DNA of 64,000 nucleotides from positions 2,160,501 through 2,224,500 of the forward strand of contig NC_011071.1 of the NCBI RefSeq assembly GCF_000020665.1, in the 5' to 3' direction. Of the stretch, positions 7,953-18,926 are shown piece by piece. How positions within the stretch are numbered: position 1 is the stretch's first letter; each line of letters begins with the position of its first letter. This stretch comes from Stenotrophomonas maltophilia R551-3 (GTDB taxonomy: Bacteria; Pseudomonadota; Gammaproteobacteria; Xanthomonadales; Xanthomonadaceae). The translations under genes and the position numbers were made by a program. A model generated the notes under the pieces. That model had not been told where the DNA came from and did not search any database. It saw nothing but the letters and a program-made list of their open reading frames with translations.

Positions 7953-9073
7953 GTTCCTGCGCGGAACGGCCCATGCCCCTGCAGCTCCTGCTGGTAGCGC
8001 CGCACATCGCACCGCTCCTGCCGGCACCAGTCCTGCAGTGCTTCTGCGAAATCCGCATCGGCCATCCAGTGCCGGCTGCGCACCAGCGTCGGCAGGAAAC
8101 CGCGCGCCAGCTTGTGCTCGCCCTGTGCGCCCGGCTCGAAGCGGGCCAGCCCTTCGCGCAGGCAATACTCGATGCCCTGGTAGTAGCAGGCCTCGAAGTG
8201 CAGGCCGGGCAGGGTAGCGCCGCCCCAGTAACGGCCGTACAGCGTGTCTCCGCCCCGCAGGCATAGCGCGCCGGCAATCGGCTCGCCGTCCTGTTCGGCC
8301 AGGAACAGCACCAGCCCGCGCCCCAGCGAAATCGCCAGATGGCGCAGGAAGGCCTCGGTCAGCGCCGGGGCATTGCCGTACTCGAGGAACGTCTGCAGGT
8401 AGAAGCGGTACATCGCCTGCAGATCGGCGCGGCTCGCTTCATCGCCGTGCACCACGCGGAAGGTGATGCCTTGGCGCGTGACCTTGGCCCGTTCCTGACG
8501 GATGTTCTTGCGGTGCTTGTGGTCCATCGCGCCGAGGAACTGCTCGAACGAGGTCCAGTCGCCCGGGTTCTGCCACTGGAACTGCACATCCTCGCGCAGC
8601 AGCCAGTCATCGCCGAACAGCGCCTCGTCCAACGCGGTGTGGAAGTTGATATGGGCCGAGGACACGCCCAGCGTCGGCAGTGCTTCGCGCAATGCCGACA
8701 GCAACGTGGCGCGCTCCGGATCGTGACGGGCCAGCAGCCGCGGGCCGGTGACCGGCGAGTACGGCACCGCGCCCAGCCATTTCGGGTAGTAGTCGCGGCC
8801 ATGACGGGCATACGCGTTGGCCCAGGCGTGATCGAACACGAATTCGCCGTGCGAGTTGGTCTTCAGGTAACCCGGAATGGCGCCGACCAGAGTGTCGCCC
8901 TCCCACAGCGTGAAATGCCGGGGCTGCCAGCCCCAGTCCTCGCGCAGGCAGCCGTGTTGTTCCAGGCCTGAGAGGAAGGCGTGGCTGATGAAGGGGTTGC
9001 GGCCGTCGTGCAGGGCATCCCAGTTGCTGGCGGCAATGGACTGCAGGGAGTCGTGGAAGCGAGGGGAAGGCAT
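7949..9073 (-). CDS. GNAT-like N-acetyltransferase (COG3146)
   Basis: A 374-residue protein of the COG3146/DUF482 family, predicted peptidogalycan or FemAB-like acyltransferases with a tandem GNAT fold. Recognisable blocks are NPFISHAFLSGLEQHGC at the N-terminus, VFDHAWANAYARHG, KHRKNIRQERAKV in the middle, LRGGDTLYGRYWG, and FEPGAQGEHKLARGFLP near the C-terminus. The substrate is unknown. It is complete and probably monocistronic. Its stop codon is provided by a REP element. Confidence 0.8.
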   Translation of the reverse strand: MPSPRFHDSLQSIAASNWDALHDGRNPFISHAFLSGLEQHGCLREDWGWQPRHFTLWEGDTLVGAIPGYLKTNSHGEFVFDHAWANAYARHGRDYYPKWLGAVPYSPVTGPRLLARHDPERATLLSALREALPTLGVSSAHINFHTALDEALFGDDWLLREDVQFQWQNPGDWTSFEQFLGAMDHKHRKNIRQERAKVTRQGITFRVVHGDEASRADLQAMYRFYLQTFLEYGNAPALTEAFLRHLAISLGRGLVLFLAEQDGEPIAGALCLRGGDTLYGRYWGGATLPGLHFEACYYQGIEYCLREGLARFEPGAQGEHKLARGFLPTLVRSRHWMADADFAEALQDWCRQERCDVRRYQQELQGHGPFRAGT

Positions 9074-9241
9074 GAGGAAAGGATAGGGCAGGCGGAGTGC
9101 GAAAAGTGTTGCCGCACTCGACTTGAGGATTATCCGAATTGGTCGAAATCGCGAGTCGGTTCAACGAAGTTGCTGGGAGCTGGATGGGAGATTCCATCTT
9201 CGCGCCCTTCTGGCGCATACCCACATCGAAGGATTCGATAC

Positions 9242-10762
9242 ATGGAATGCATGAATGCTCTCCGTTGCTCTGCGTTTGCACTGATCATTGCTGGTCTAAG
9301 CGCTGGGCCGGCAGCGATTGCCCAGCCCGCACATGCGATGATTGAGACTGATCCAGCGCTGGATCTGCTGCTGACGCGAGAGGCGCAGCGGATGCTTGAC
9401 GCGCACCAGTTCCGAACGTCGCGGTCGACTCAAGTGGTTGTAAATGCTTCCGTCGATCTGGAACGCCAGCGGCTGATCATTCGCTTCGGCCCCGGCATGT
9501 TGCCTGCGGAGGATGATCACTCGCTTGAGGAAATCGAGCAGTACATCCGGAGCTCGCTTGAGTTCTATGCTTTGAGGTCCGGCGCAGGCGAGGTCCAGTC
9601 GGAGGTCCTGTACGAAGGAAAGCCCTACTGGGAGCACTTTCCAATCATGCCTGCGGCACCCGCTCAGTCATCGGATGCTTCAACGGTGAACTCGGTACTG
9701 GTCTCTGCAAGTCACGGCCTGGTTCGTGTGCATCCTGGGTTGGAGTGGGAGTTCCAGCGGCCTGCCAGGAATGGCGTTCAGGAGGATCTGATCACCGTTG
9801 GCTATGCCGAAGAACTGCAGCAGTTGATGGAAGAACGTGGAGGACGGGTGGTCCACCGGGCGCGTCGCAATCAGGGCGACCTGCACCCAGAGTCTAAGAG
9901 GGCCTGGAGCGAAATGTCATCCAGATACCATCTACGTGATCTGCTGCCAGATCGGCCGGATATCTGGAATCACTTTGCCAACAGCACGGCGACAGACAGG
10001 GAGGTTTCCGATGATATTCGTGCCCGGCCCTACTATGCGAATCATCTTGGTGCTGCAGGGTTGTTCAGCATTCACACAAATGCGGATGCCTCGGGCGCGG
10101 CTCGGGGCACGCGCGTCTACTACCATCCGCGCAAGCCAAGTGATCAACGGCTTGCCGACATGGTGCTCTGCTACATGCGCGAGCTCATTACGGCACAGGA
10201 GGAGTATGCAGACTTTCCTGTTGCTGCGGCGGGTGCAGCCGCCAGCCATGGTGAAAACGGATTCGCGCAGATGCCATCGGTGGTTGTCGAAGTTGCCTTC
10301 CACACAAACCCAACCGATGCCGCAGCCTTGCTGGACCCGGCATTTCGCACCGCCTCAATGAAGGGTGTCGAGAAGGGCTATCGGCTGTTCCGCGAAGGCG
10401 AGGGTTGTGTGCCTTTGAAGGTGGAGCCCATCCAGTCCATCGAGCTGTCCGCGGGGAATTCACGGCGCGTCGATATAGTGTTTGAGGGCCATCCCCGGTA
10501 CCCGATTGATCTGGTCACCACCAATGTGGGTTGCCCGCCCGGATGGACCTGCACCGACGGCAAGGTCCACATCGCTGCGCCGGACGAGAAGCCCAGTCAG
10601 ATCATCATGAGGTGCGAGAATGCTGGCAGCGCCCCCTTGTTCTGGAACACCCAGGTGGTCGATGCCGATGGCGTGAAGTCGCCGCCGGTCAGGCACAGGG
10701 TGCAGTGCATACGGCGGCCGGGTGGGTTGAGTGTTGCGGCGACAGGGCTGGCCGGTTCGTGA
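9242..10762 (+). CDS. N-acetylmuramoyl-L-alanine amidase (Amidase_3 family)
   Basis: A 506-residue exported protein. A signal peptide covers residues 4-28 (ALRCSAFALIIAGLSAGPAA). After a 130-residue N-terminal region of unknown fold comes a zinc amidase domain with the expected landmarks: SASHGLV (first zinc His), EDLITVGYAEEL (zinc Glu), FSIHTNADAS (third zinc ligand) and VVVEVAFHTNPTD (catalytic Glu). It would cleave the lactyl-Ala bond of peptidoglycan in the periplasm. The last 120 residues form a Cys-containing beta-rich tail. GAAGGA lies eight bases before the ATG at 9242; a second in-frame ATG is at 9251. Confidence 0.8.
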   Translation: MECMNALRCSAFALIIAGLSAGPAAIAQPAHAMIETDPALDLLLTREAQRMLDAHQFRTSRSTQVVVNASVDLERQRLIIRFGPGMLPAEDDHSLEEIEQYIRSSLEFYALRSGAGEVQSEVLYEGKPYWEHFPIMPAAPAQSSDASTVNSVLVSASHGLVRVHPGLEWEFQRPARNGVQEDLITVGYAEELQQLMEERGGRVVHRARRNQGDLHPESKRAWSEMSSRYHLRDLLPDRPDIWNHFANSTATDREVSDDIRARPYYANHLGAAGLFSIHTNADASGAARGTRVYYHPRKPSDQRLADMVLCYMRELITAQEEYADFPVAAAGAAASHGENGFAQMPSVVVEVAFHTNPTDAAALLDPAFRTASMKGVEKGYRLFREGEGCVPLKVEPIQSIELSAGNSRRVDIVFEGHPRYPIDLVTTNVGCPPGWTCTDGKVHIAAPDEKPSQIIMRCENAGSAPLFWNTQVVDADGVKSPPVRHRVQCIRRPGGLSVAATGLAGS

Positions 10763-10768
10763 AAACGA

Positions 10769-10796
10769 AAAGGCCGACGCGCTGGCGTCGGCCTTT
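10769..10796. terminator. Bidirectional intrinsic terminator
   Basis: A perfect 12-bp stem (AAAGGCCGACGC / GCGTCGGCCTTT) with a GCTG loop. A-rich and T-rich flanks let it end both the amidase gene and the convergent trxB. Confidence 0.85.
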
Positions 10797-10804
10797 CATC
10801 TGGA

Positions 10805-10826
10805 GTCGAGCATGGCTCGACCCTAC
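10805..10826 (-). repeat. GTAG-type REP element
   Basis: The minus strand reads GTAGGGTCGAGCC...GCTCGAC. It lies between the shared terminator and the trxB stop codon. Confidence 0.8.
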
Positions 10827-10843
10827 AGGAGCGGGTCAGCCTC

Positions 10844-11908
<1,065 letters not shown>

Positions 11909-12047
11909 TCAAGCCGATGAACAGAACGCCGTCATCCAGCGGTGGTTCTGGCGGTCAAATGCCCTGTCCGATGTCGCATAACTGAAAACTGACGCCGTCT
12001 CATTTATTATCAATCACTAACAGCGCATTCCAAAGGTATGGTCTAAG

Positions 12048-14408
12048 GTGGCGAAGCAGGTCCCCGAACGCTCCAAGTCCGACGACAGCAAGGCGTCACG
12101 TCGCACGGCCGCGGCGGCGACGACCGACAATCCACGCCGCCAGCGTCTCTGGCGCGACCTTGGCCTGATCGCCATCGCGCCGGCGCTGCTGTACCTGGCG
12201 GCCAGTCTTTTCACCTATTCAGCCACTGATCCGGGCTGGTCGCATACCGGCAGCGTGGTCGCGCCGGTACACAACCTGGGCGGCCGCGCCGGTGCATGGA
12301 TCGCCGACGTGCTGCTGCAGCTGTTCGGCTACATCGCGTTCCTGCTGCCGGTGGTGCTGGGCGCGCTGGCGTGGATCGCCATGTTCGGGCTCAAGCGCGA
12401 GAGCAAGGGCGAGAACGACCTGGATCCGGCACTGCGCCTGGTCGGGCTGGTCGGCTTCCTGATTGCCGGCACTGGCTTCCTGCACGTGCGCCTGTTCAGT
12501 GGCGACGTGGCCCATGCCGGCGGCATCCTCGGCAAGCTGGTCGGCAACTCGCTCACGGTGGGCTTCGGCGCGCTGGGTGCGAACCTGTTCGTGCTGGTGC
12601 TGCTGCTGGCCTCGATCACCCTGGCCACCGGGTTGTCCTGGTTCGTGGTGATGGAGAAGATCGGCCGCGGCGTGATGTCGCTGGCGCCGTTGCTGGAGCG
12701 CAAGAAGGAAGAAGTCACCGAGTGGAAGCAGACCCGGGTGATGCGCGAGGAGCGCCAGGAAGTGCGCAAGGCCGATGCCGAGGTGCGCGCCAAGCGCGAG
12801 CCGGTGAAGATCGAACCGCGCCCCGAGCCGGTCATCGAGAAGAGCGATCGCGCCAAGCGTGACACGCAGATCCCGATGTTCCGTGGCGTCAACGGGGATG
12901 GCTCGGACCTGCCGCCGCTCGCGCTGCTGGATGACCCCAAGCCGCAGCCGGTGGGTTACGACAAGGAAACCCTGGACGCGCTGTCGCGGCAGATCGAGTT
13001 CAAGCTGAAGGACTTCCGCATCGATGCCCAGGTGGTCGGCGCCAACCCCGGCCCGGTCATCACCCGCTTCGAGATCGAACCGGCACCGGGCATCAAGGTC
13101 AGCCAGATCAGTTCGCTGGACAAGGACATCGCGCGCGGCCTGTCGGTGAAGTCGGTGCGCGTAGTCGACGTGATTCCGGGCAAGTCGGTGATCGGCCTGG
13201 AAATTCCCAACGTCACCCGCGAGATGATCTACCTGTCCGAGCTGCTGCGCTCGAAGGAATACGACAAGTCGGCCAGCGTGCTGACCCTGGCGCTGGGCAA
13301 GGACATCGCCGGCCGCTCGACCGTGGCCGATCTGGCGCGCATGCCGCACCTGCTGGTGGCCGGTACAACCGGTTCAGGCAAGTCGGTGGCGGTCAACGCG
13401 ATGGTGCTGAGCCTGCTGTTCAAGGCCTCGCCGAAAGACCTGCGGATGCTGATGATCGACCCGAAGATGCTCGAACTGAGCGTCTACCAGGGCATCCCGC
13501 ACCTGCTGGCGCCGGTGGTCACCGACATGAAGGAGGCCGCCAACGGCCTGCGCTGGTGCGTGGCCGAGATGGAGCGCCGCTACAAGCTGATGAGCGCGGT
13601 GGGCGTGCGCAACCTGGCCGGCTTCAACAAGAAGGTGAAGGAAGCCCAGGACGCCGGCCAGCCGCTGATGGACCCGCTGTTCAAGCCGAACCCGGAGCTG
13701 GGCGAGGCGCCGCGACCGTTGGAGACGCTGCCGTTCGTCGTCATCTTCATCGACGAATTCGCCGACATGATGATGATCGTCGGCAAGAAGGTGGAAGAGC
13801 TGATCGCGCGCTTGGCACAGAAGGCGCGTGCGGCCGGCATCCACCTGATCCTGGCCACGCAGCGCCCGTCGGTGGACGTGATCACCGGCCTGATCAAGGC
13901 CAACATCCCGACCCGTATCGCGTTCCAGGTCAGTTCCAAGATCGACTCGCGCACCATCCTCGACCAGTCCGGCGCGGAAACCCTGCTGGGCCACGGCGAC
14001 ATGCTGTACCTGCCGCCGGGTACCGCCATGCCCGAGCGCGTGCATGGCGCCTTCGTCTCCGACGAGGAAGTGCATCGCGTGGTCGAACACCTCAAGGCGA
14101 TGGGCCCGGCCGACTATGTCGACGGCGTGCTGGACGAAGTGCAGACGATGGGCGACGGCGTGGTCGTCGGTGCCACCGGCCTGCCGGAGAACAGCTCTGC
14201 CGGCGACGAGTCCGACCCGTTGTACGACGAAGCGCTGCGGGTGGTCACCGAGACCCGCCGTGCCTCGATTTCCGGCGTGCAGCGCCGGCTGAAGATCGGC
14301 TACAACCGTGCAGCGCGGCTGATCGAGGCCATGGAAGCGGCCGGCGTGGTCAGCTCGCCCGAGCACAACGGCGACCGTACGGTGCTGGCACCGCCGCCGC
14401 CGAAGTAA
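12048..14408 (+). CDS. ftsK: DNA translocase FtsK
   Basis: A 786-residue septal DNA pump that coordinates chromosome-dimer resolution with division. The N-terminal 190 residues hold four membrane segments. A short charged linker (about 215-300) replaces the long Pro/Gln linker of E. coli FtsK. The motor has Walker A GTTGSGKS at 439-446 and Walker [14 protein letters not shown]. The C-terminal winged-helix gamma domain ([20 protein letters not shown]) reads KOPS sequences. The start is GTG, preceded by a weak TAAGG-like site. Confidence 0.96.
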   Translation: MAKQVPERSKSDDSKASRRTAAAATTDNPRRQRLWRDLGLIAIAPALLYLAASLFTYSATDPGWSHTGSVVAPVHNLGGRAGAWIADVLLQLFGYIAFLLPVVLGALAWIAMFGLKRESKGENDLDPALRLVGLVGFLIAGTGFLHVRLFSGDVAHAGGILGKLVGNSLTVGFGALGANLFVLVLLLASITLATGLSWFVVMEKIGRGVMSLAPLLERKKEEVTEWKQTRVMREERQEVRKADAEVRAKREPVKIEPRPEPVIEKSDRAKRDTQIPMFRGVNGDGSDLPPLALLDDPKPQPVGYDKETLDALSRQIEFKLKDFRIDAQVVGANPGPVITRFEIEPAPGIKVSQISSLDKDIARGLSVKSVRVVDVIPGKSVIGLEIPNVTREMIYLSELLRSKEYDKSASVLTLALGKDIAGRSTVADLARMPHLLVAGTTGSGKSVAVNAMVLSLLFKASPKDLRMLMIDPKMLELSVYQGIPHLLAPVVTDMKEAANGLRWCVAEMERRYKLMSAVGVRNLAGFNKKVKEAQDAGQPLMDPLFKPNPELGEAPRPLETLPFVVIFIDEFADMMMIVGKKVEELIARLAQKARAAGIHLILATQRPSVDVITGLIKANIPTRIAFQVSSKIDSRTILDQSGAETLLGHGDMLYLPPGTAMPERVHGAFVSDEEVHRVVEHLKAMGPADYVDGVLDEVQTMGDGVVVGATGLPENSSAGDESDPLYDEALRVVTETRRASISGVQRRLKIGYNRAARLIEAMEAAGVVSSPEHNGDRTVLAPPPPK

Positions 14409-14447
14409 GACCCGACGTATCCCCCACGACGTCCAAGGAACCGACGC

Positions 14448-16391
14448 ATGCTTCACCCCGTACCAAGCGCGCTGGCACTGGCGCTGGCAGCCTTCCTGGC
14501 TGCCGGCCCGGCACTGGCAGAAACCGCCACCTCCGCGCCCGCCACGGCGCCGCCTTCCACCAGCGGCGATACCGAAGCCAGCAATAATTTCAGCATTGTC
14601 CGTTACCGCGCCGACTACCAGGTGCGGCCCGATGCGGGCAATGTGCAGACCGAAACCTACGAAGTCCTGCTCAAGACCAAGGCCTCCGTCGAGCAGTTCA
14701 GCCAGGTGCGGCTGAGCTACAGCGAGAAGATGGAGACGCTGGAAGTGCTCGGCGCCTACACCATCACCGCCGATGGTCAGCGCCGCGACGTCCCCGCCGA
14801 CCGCATCTACACCCAGGAGAGTTACTCCAGCGCCTCGGCGGCGATGTATGCCGACCGCAAGGTGCGGGTGATCGTGTTCCCGAACCTGGCCCCGGGCACG
14901 CGCCTGTACTACCAGGTGCGTCGCACCCAGGCCACGCCGTACTTCCCGGGCTATTTCGGCCTGTGGGAGACCTTCAACGTCTTCACCGAGTACGAGGACG
15001 CGGAGGTCACCCTGAGTGCGCCGGCCAACCTGCCGATGTTCGTCGACAGCCGTGGTGTGCAGGGCAGTGATCGCCCGACGGTGAAGAATGGCCAGGCGCA
15101 GTGGCGCTGGCGCTACCAGCGGCGCGAGGCCATGCCAGCGCAGAACTGGTCAGCGGCAGGCTGGGAGTTCGGCCCGAATATCATGGCCAGCACCTATCGT
15201 GACTGGTCGCAGATGGGCCGTGCCTACCAGCTCAAGGCTGGCCCGGCCGCGCAGGTCACCCCGGAACTACAGGCGCTGGCCGACCAGATCACCACCGGCA
15301 TCAGCGACCGCCGCGAGCAGGCCGACGCGCTGTACCGCTGGGTCGCGCAGAACATCCGCTATGTGGCGGTGTACCTGGGCAATGGCGGCCTGGAGCCGAA
15401 CAGCGCGCAGAGCGTCCTCGACAACCACTATGGTGACTGCAAGGACCATGTGACGATCCTGGAGGCGCTGCTGGCGGCCAAGGGTATCGCCAGTTCGCCG
15501 GTGCTGATCGGTGCCGGCGGTGGCCCGACCCTGCCGAAGATCCCGGTACTGGGCCGCTTCAATCACGCCATCACCTACATCCCCGAGTTCGACCTGTACC
15601 TGGATTCGACCACCGCCTGGGCGCGCTTCGGGCAGTTGCCGGAAGGTGACCTGGGCGCACCGGTGATGCGCACCCGCGATGCGAGCCTGGCGCGCACCCC
15701 GGCCAACACGCCGCAGCGCAATGCCACTTCGATGGAAGTGCGCTTCACCTTCGACGCCAATGGCAACCTGCGCGGCGAGACCATTCCGAAGCTGGGCGAG
15801 AACGCCGAAATCGGCATGCGTGCCCAGTTCTCCCAGCTCAACGCGCAGAACCGCGCGCGCGCCGAGGAGCAGATCATGGCCGCGTCCGGTTTCGACGGGC
15901 GAGGGCAGCTACAGATCCAAGGCGTGCCGGTCGACCTGACCCGGCCGTTCGGCTACCGCATGGCCTTCCAGGCTGAGGACTACGCCGACTTCAGCGTGGC
16001 CGGCGGCATGGCCGTGCCGGACCCGCCGGGTGGTGAATCGGTGCGCGGCCTGTACGCCACCGCCTCGGCACCGGCCAATGAGGCGCCGTTCTACTGCAAT
16101 GCCAGCCTGCGCGAGGAAACCTATCGCCTGCAGTTCCCGGCCAATGCGCCGATCATCGCCATCCCGGCCAGCCAGCGCTTCACCAACGCCGCCGGTGAGT
16201 ACCGGGTGGACTGGAGCCGCGAAGGCCAGGACGTGATCGTGCACCACCGCCTGCAGCAGAATGCGGTGCGTGGCCCGGAGGCGTTGTGCCAACCGCAGGA
16301 CTACCCGGCGTTCCGCGCGCTGTATCGAGAAGTGCGGCGTGGCTTCCGTGGCCAGGTGCTGTACGGCAGGCTGCCGGCCGCTGCCGACTGA
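14448..16391 (+). CDS. DUF3857 and transglutaminase-like domain protein
   Basis: A 647-residue exported protein. A signal peptide (LALALAAFLAAGPALA) is followed by a DUF3857 domain (about 45-230), and then a transglutaminase-like fold with the catalytic cysteine in GDCKDH (329-334) and the His/Asp partners expected around GRFNHAITYI and YLDSTTAW. Family members are periplasmic and often sit near envelope genes; the reaction is uncharacterised. It follows ftsK by 39 bases and precedes lolA by 111, so it may share transcripts with both. Confidence 0.85.
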   Translation: MLHPVPSALALALAAFLAAGPALAETATSAPATAPPSTSGDTEASNNFSIVRYRADYQVRPDAGNVQTETYEVLLKTKASVEQFSQVRLSYSEKMETLEVLGAYTITADGQRRDVPADRIYTQESYSSASAAMYADRKVRVIVFPNLAPGTRLYYQVRRTQATPYFPGYFGLWETFNVFTEYEDAEVTLSAPANLPMFVDSRGVQGSDRPTVKNGQAQWRWRYQRREAMPAQNWSAAGWEFGPNIMASTYRDWSQMGRAYQLKAGPAAQVTPELQALADQITTGISDRREQADALYRWVAQNIRYVAVYLGNGGLEPNSAQSVLDNHYGDCKDHVTILEALLAAKGIASSPVLIGAGGGPTLPKIPVLGRFNHAITYIPEFDLYLDSTTAWARFGQLPEGDLGAPVMRTRDASLARTPANTPQRNATSMEVRFTFDANGNLRGETIPKLGENAEIGMRAQFSQLNAQNRARAEEQIMAASGFDGRGQLQIQGVPVDLTRPFGYRMAFQAEDYADFSVAGGMAVPDPPGGESVRGLYATASAPANEAPFYCNASLREETYRLQFPANAPIIAIPASQRFTNAAGEYRVDWSREGQDVIVHHRLQQNAVRGPEALCQPQDYPAFRALYREVRRGFRGQVLYGRLPAAAD

Positions 16392-16502
16392 ATCGCCGAT
16401 GGACGTTCAGGGCGGCATAATGTCGCCCTGATCGCCCATTCATCTTTGCCCGGGCACACTGGCAACCACCTTTCCTGGCGCCCGCGCCTACAGGATCCTC
16501 GC

Positions 16503-17141
16503 ATGAACTTCCGCCTCCGCCGTTTCCTTGCCACCACCACCTTGGCCGTGGCCTGCGCCGCTGCCGGCAGCGCCTGGGCTGGCGCCCGCGATGACCTGAA
16601 GACCTTCACCAGCGGCCTGAAGGGCCTGGACGGGCAGTTCAGTCAGCAGGTGTTCGACAGCCGCGGCAAGGTGAAGGAGTCGACCAGCGGCCGCGTGGCT
16701 CTTTCGGCGCCGCGCCTGTTCCGCTGGGAGTACGTGCGCCCGCACGAACAGTTGATCGTGGCCGACGGCAAGAAGGTCTGGATGTACGAGCCGGACCTGG
16801 AGCAGGCCACCGTACGCGAGCAGGGCAAGGAAGAGCAGAACAGCCCGCTGACCGCGCTGATCAACCCGGCGCTGCTGGAACAGCAGTACGACCTCAGCGA
16901 AGAAGCCGCACAGCGTGATGGCCTGCAGTGGCTGTCGCTGTCGCCGAAGCGCGATACCGAAGCCAGCTTCCAGTATGCCGCGCTGGGCTTCAACGCCCAG
17001 GGCCTGGCCAAGATGGAAATCACTGATGCCGTCGGCCAGCGCACCGTGATCAGCTTCAGCGGCTGGAAGCGCAACCCGGGCTTTGCTGCCGGCACCTTCA
17101 GCTTCACCCCGCCGAAGGGCACTGACGTCATCGGTAATTGA
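16503..17141 (+). CDS. lolA: Outer-membrane lipoprotein carrier protein LolA
   Basis: A 212-residue periplasmic chaperone that carries lipoproteins from LolCDE to the outer membrane. It has a signal peptide (RRFLATTTLAVACAAAGSAW) and the LolA half-barrel with family segments LDGQFSQQVFDSRGK, GRVALSAPRLFRWEYV, ADGKKVWMYEPDLEQ and the C-terminal FSFTPPKGTDVI. Length is typical. It lies between the transglutaminase gene and rarA, the conserved ftsK-lolA-rarA order of gammaproteobacteria. Confidence 0.96.
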   Translation: MNFRLRRFLATTTLAVACAAAGSAWAGARDDLKTFTSGLKGLDGQFSQQVFDSRGKVKESTSGRVALSAPRLFRWEYVRPHEQLIVADGKKVWMYEPDLEQATVREQGKEEQNSPLTALINPALLEQQYDLSEEAAQRDGLQWLSLSPKRDTEASFQYAALGFNAQGLAKMEITDAVGQRTVISFSGWKRNPGFAAGTFSFTPPKGTDVIGN

Positions 17142-17182
17142 TGGGGCACGCCGGGCATGGCCCGGCGCTACCTGCTCTGGCG

Positions 17183-17354
17183 GGTGTCAATCGACACCGC
17201 CTCGGAAGGTGTCAACCGGCACCGCCTTGGTGGGTGTCAACCTTGGTTGACACGTATTTGATCTGCCGGCCAGCGGCCGGCACTACCGATCCTGCGGCCT
17301 GATCCGTTACCGATCACGGCCTGGCGCTGGTGGGTGCCAACCTTGGTTGGCACG
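17183..17354. repeat. Cluster of REP-type palindromes upstream of rarA
   Basis: At least five palindromes are packed here: GGTGTCAATCGACACC near 17183, GGTGTCAACCGGCACC near 17208, a GGTGGGTGTCAACC element at 17229-17254, an inverted CCGGCCAGCGGCCGGCACTAC at 17266-17286, and GGTGGGTGCCAACC...GGTTGGCAC at 17329-17354. Several have lost or altered the GTAG end. The last one abuts the rarA promoter. Confidence 0.75.
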
Positions 17355-17375
17355 CTCTCGCGGTACAATGGCCGT
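17343..17375 (+). promoter_or_regulatory. rarA promoter, leaderless arrangement
   Basis: TACAAT at 17364-17369 is followed by six bases and then the GTG start of rarA at 17376, the same layout as clpS. A possible -35 (TTGGTT, 17343-17348, 15-base spacing) falls inside the last REP palindrome. Confidence 0.45.
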
Positions 17376-18737
17376 GTGGCAAGACATCGTTCAACTTCCT
17401 TCCCCGGCCCCGATCTGCTGAGCGTTGATCGGGAACATATGCGCCCGCTCGCCGAGCGCATGCGCCCGCGCACCCTCGACGAGATGGTCGGGCAGAAGCG
17501 CCTGCTGGCGCCGGACAGCGCGCTGCGTCGCGCGGTCGAATCCGGTCGCGTGCATTCGATGATCCTGTGGGGACCGCCGGGCTGCGGCAAGACCACGCTG
17601 GCGCTGTTGCTGGCCGAGTATTCCGACGCCGAGTTCCGCGCCATCTCCGCCGTGCTGTCCGGCCTGCCGGAAGTGCGCCAGGTGCTGGCCGAGGCCGCGC
17701 AGCGTTTCGCTGAAGGGCGGCGTACCGTGCTGTTCGTGGACGAAGTGCACCGCTTCAACAAGGCGCAGCAGGATGCGTTCCTGCCGCACATCGAGCGCGG
17801 CACCATCCTGTTCGTCGGTGCCACCACCGAGAATCCGTCGTTCGAGCTGAACTCGGCGCTGCTGTCGCGTTGCCGCGTGCACGTGCTGGAAGGCGTTTCG
17901 CCCACCGACATCGTCGAGGCGCTGGAACGTGCGCTGGGTGACCGCGAGCGCGGCTTGGGCGAGGAGGGCATCGAGGTCGCTCCCGAACTACTGCTGGAAA
18001 TCGCCACCGCCGCCGATGGTGACGTGCGTCGTGCGCTGACCCTGCTGGAGATCGCCGCCGAGCTGGCGGGCGGGGAGGGCGGTCGCATCACCCCGCAGAC
18101 CCTGACCCAAGTGCTGGCCGATCGCACCCGTCGCTTCGACAAGGGCGGCGAGCAGTTCTACGACCAGATCTCGGCACTGCACAAGTCGGTACGTAGCTCC
18201 AATCCAGATGCCGCACTGTACTGGCTGACCCGCATGCTCGATGGCGGCTGCGATCCGTCCTACCTGGCGCGCCGGTTGACCCGCATGGCCATCGAGGATA
18301 TCGGCCTGGCCGATCCACGCGCGCAGAGCATGGCACTGGAGGCCTGGGACATTTACGAGCGGCTGGGCAGCCCGGAAGGCGAACTGGCCTTTGCCCAACT
18401 GGTGCTCTATCTGGCCAGTACCGCCAAATCGAACGCAGGCTATGCCGCCTTCAACCAGGCGAAGGCCGATGTGCGCGAGAGCGGTACCGAAGAAGTGCCG
18501 CTGCACCTGCGCAATGCGCCGACCAAGCTGATGAAGGAGCTGGGCTACGGCGCCGAATATCAGTACGACCACGATGCCGAAGGTGGCATCGCACTGGATC
18601 AGACTGGCTTCCCTGATGCGATGGGCGAACGGGTGTACTACAGCCCGGTGCCGCGCGGGCTGGAAATCAAGCTGAAGGAAAAGCTGGACCGGCTGCGTGC
18701 CGAGCGTGAGGCTGCGCGGGCCGCGAAGGGCCGCTGA
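17376..18737 (+). CDS. rarA: Replication-associated recombination protein A
   Basis: A 453-residue AAA+ ATPase of the RarA/MgsA/WRNIP1 family that acts at stalled replication forks. It has Walker A GPPGCGKT (66-73), Walker B LFVDEVHRFNKAQQD, sensor 1 GATTENPSFELNSALLSRC, and the family C-terminal tetramerisation region (YLASTAKSNAGYAAFNQAK). The GTG at 17376 gives the N-terminus MARHRSTSF ahead of PLAERMRPRTLDEMVGQ, matching E. coli RarA in length. An upstream GTG at 17334 would translate REP sequence and is unlikely. Confidence 0.95.
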   Translation: MARHRSTSFPGPDLLSVDREHMRPLAERMRPRTLDEMVGQKRLLAPDSALRRAVESGRVHSMILWGPPGCGKTTLALLLAEYSDAEFRAISAVLSGLPEVRQVLAEAAQRFAEGRRTVLFVDEVHRFNKAQQDAFLPHIERGTILFVGATTENPSFELNSALLSRCRVHVLEGVSPTDIVEALERALGDRERGLGEEGIEVAPELLLEIATAADGDVRRALTLLEIAAELAGGEGGRITPQTLTQVLADRTRRFDKGGEQFYDQISALHKSVRSSNPDAALYWLTRMLDGGCDPSYLARRLTRMAIEDIGLADPRAQSMALEAWDIYERLGSPEGELAFAQLVLYLASTAKSNAGYAAFNQAKADVRESGTEEVPLHLRNAPTKLMKELGYGAEYQYDHDAEGGIALDQTGFPDAMGERVYYSPVPRGLEIKLKEKLDRLRAEREAARAAKGR

Positions 18738-18747
18738 GGCGGCTTAT

Positions 18748-18769
18748 GTAGAGTCGAGCCATGCTCGAC
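18748..18769 (+). repeat. GTAG-type REP element
   Basis: GTAGAGTCGAGCC...GCTCGAC, the first of three elements between rarA and the DUF805 gene. Confidence 0.85.
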
Positions 18770-18808
18770 TTCGCTCTTGCGCGGGTTACGCTGGCCTTCT
18801 GGAACAGC

Positions 18809-18831
18809 AGTCGAGCACGGCTCGACTCTAC
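18809..18831 (-). repeat. GTAG-type REP element
   Basis: An inverted copy (minus strand GTAGAGTCGAGCC...GCTCGACT) facing the element at 18748. Confidence 0.85.
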
Positions 18832-18845
18832 AGGGGGCAATGGCA

Positions 18846-18867
18846 GTCGAGCATGGCTCGACGCCAC
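18846..18867 (-). repeat. Degenerate GTAG-type REP element
   Basis: A third copy with the palindrome intact but the GTAG end changed to GTGG. Confidence 0.7.
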
Positions 18868-18926
18868 ATTGTTCTGCGCGTCTGCATTTGGCACACTGCG
18901 CGGCCACTTTTTCAAGGATTGATGCC

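Noticed and set aside
17334..17375. In-frame N-terminal extension of rarA beginning MPTLVGTLS
   Set aside because: The extension is the translation of a REP palindrome and lies upstream of the predicted transcription start. Similar MPTKVGTY/MPTLVGT openings appear wherever these REPs occur.
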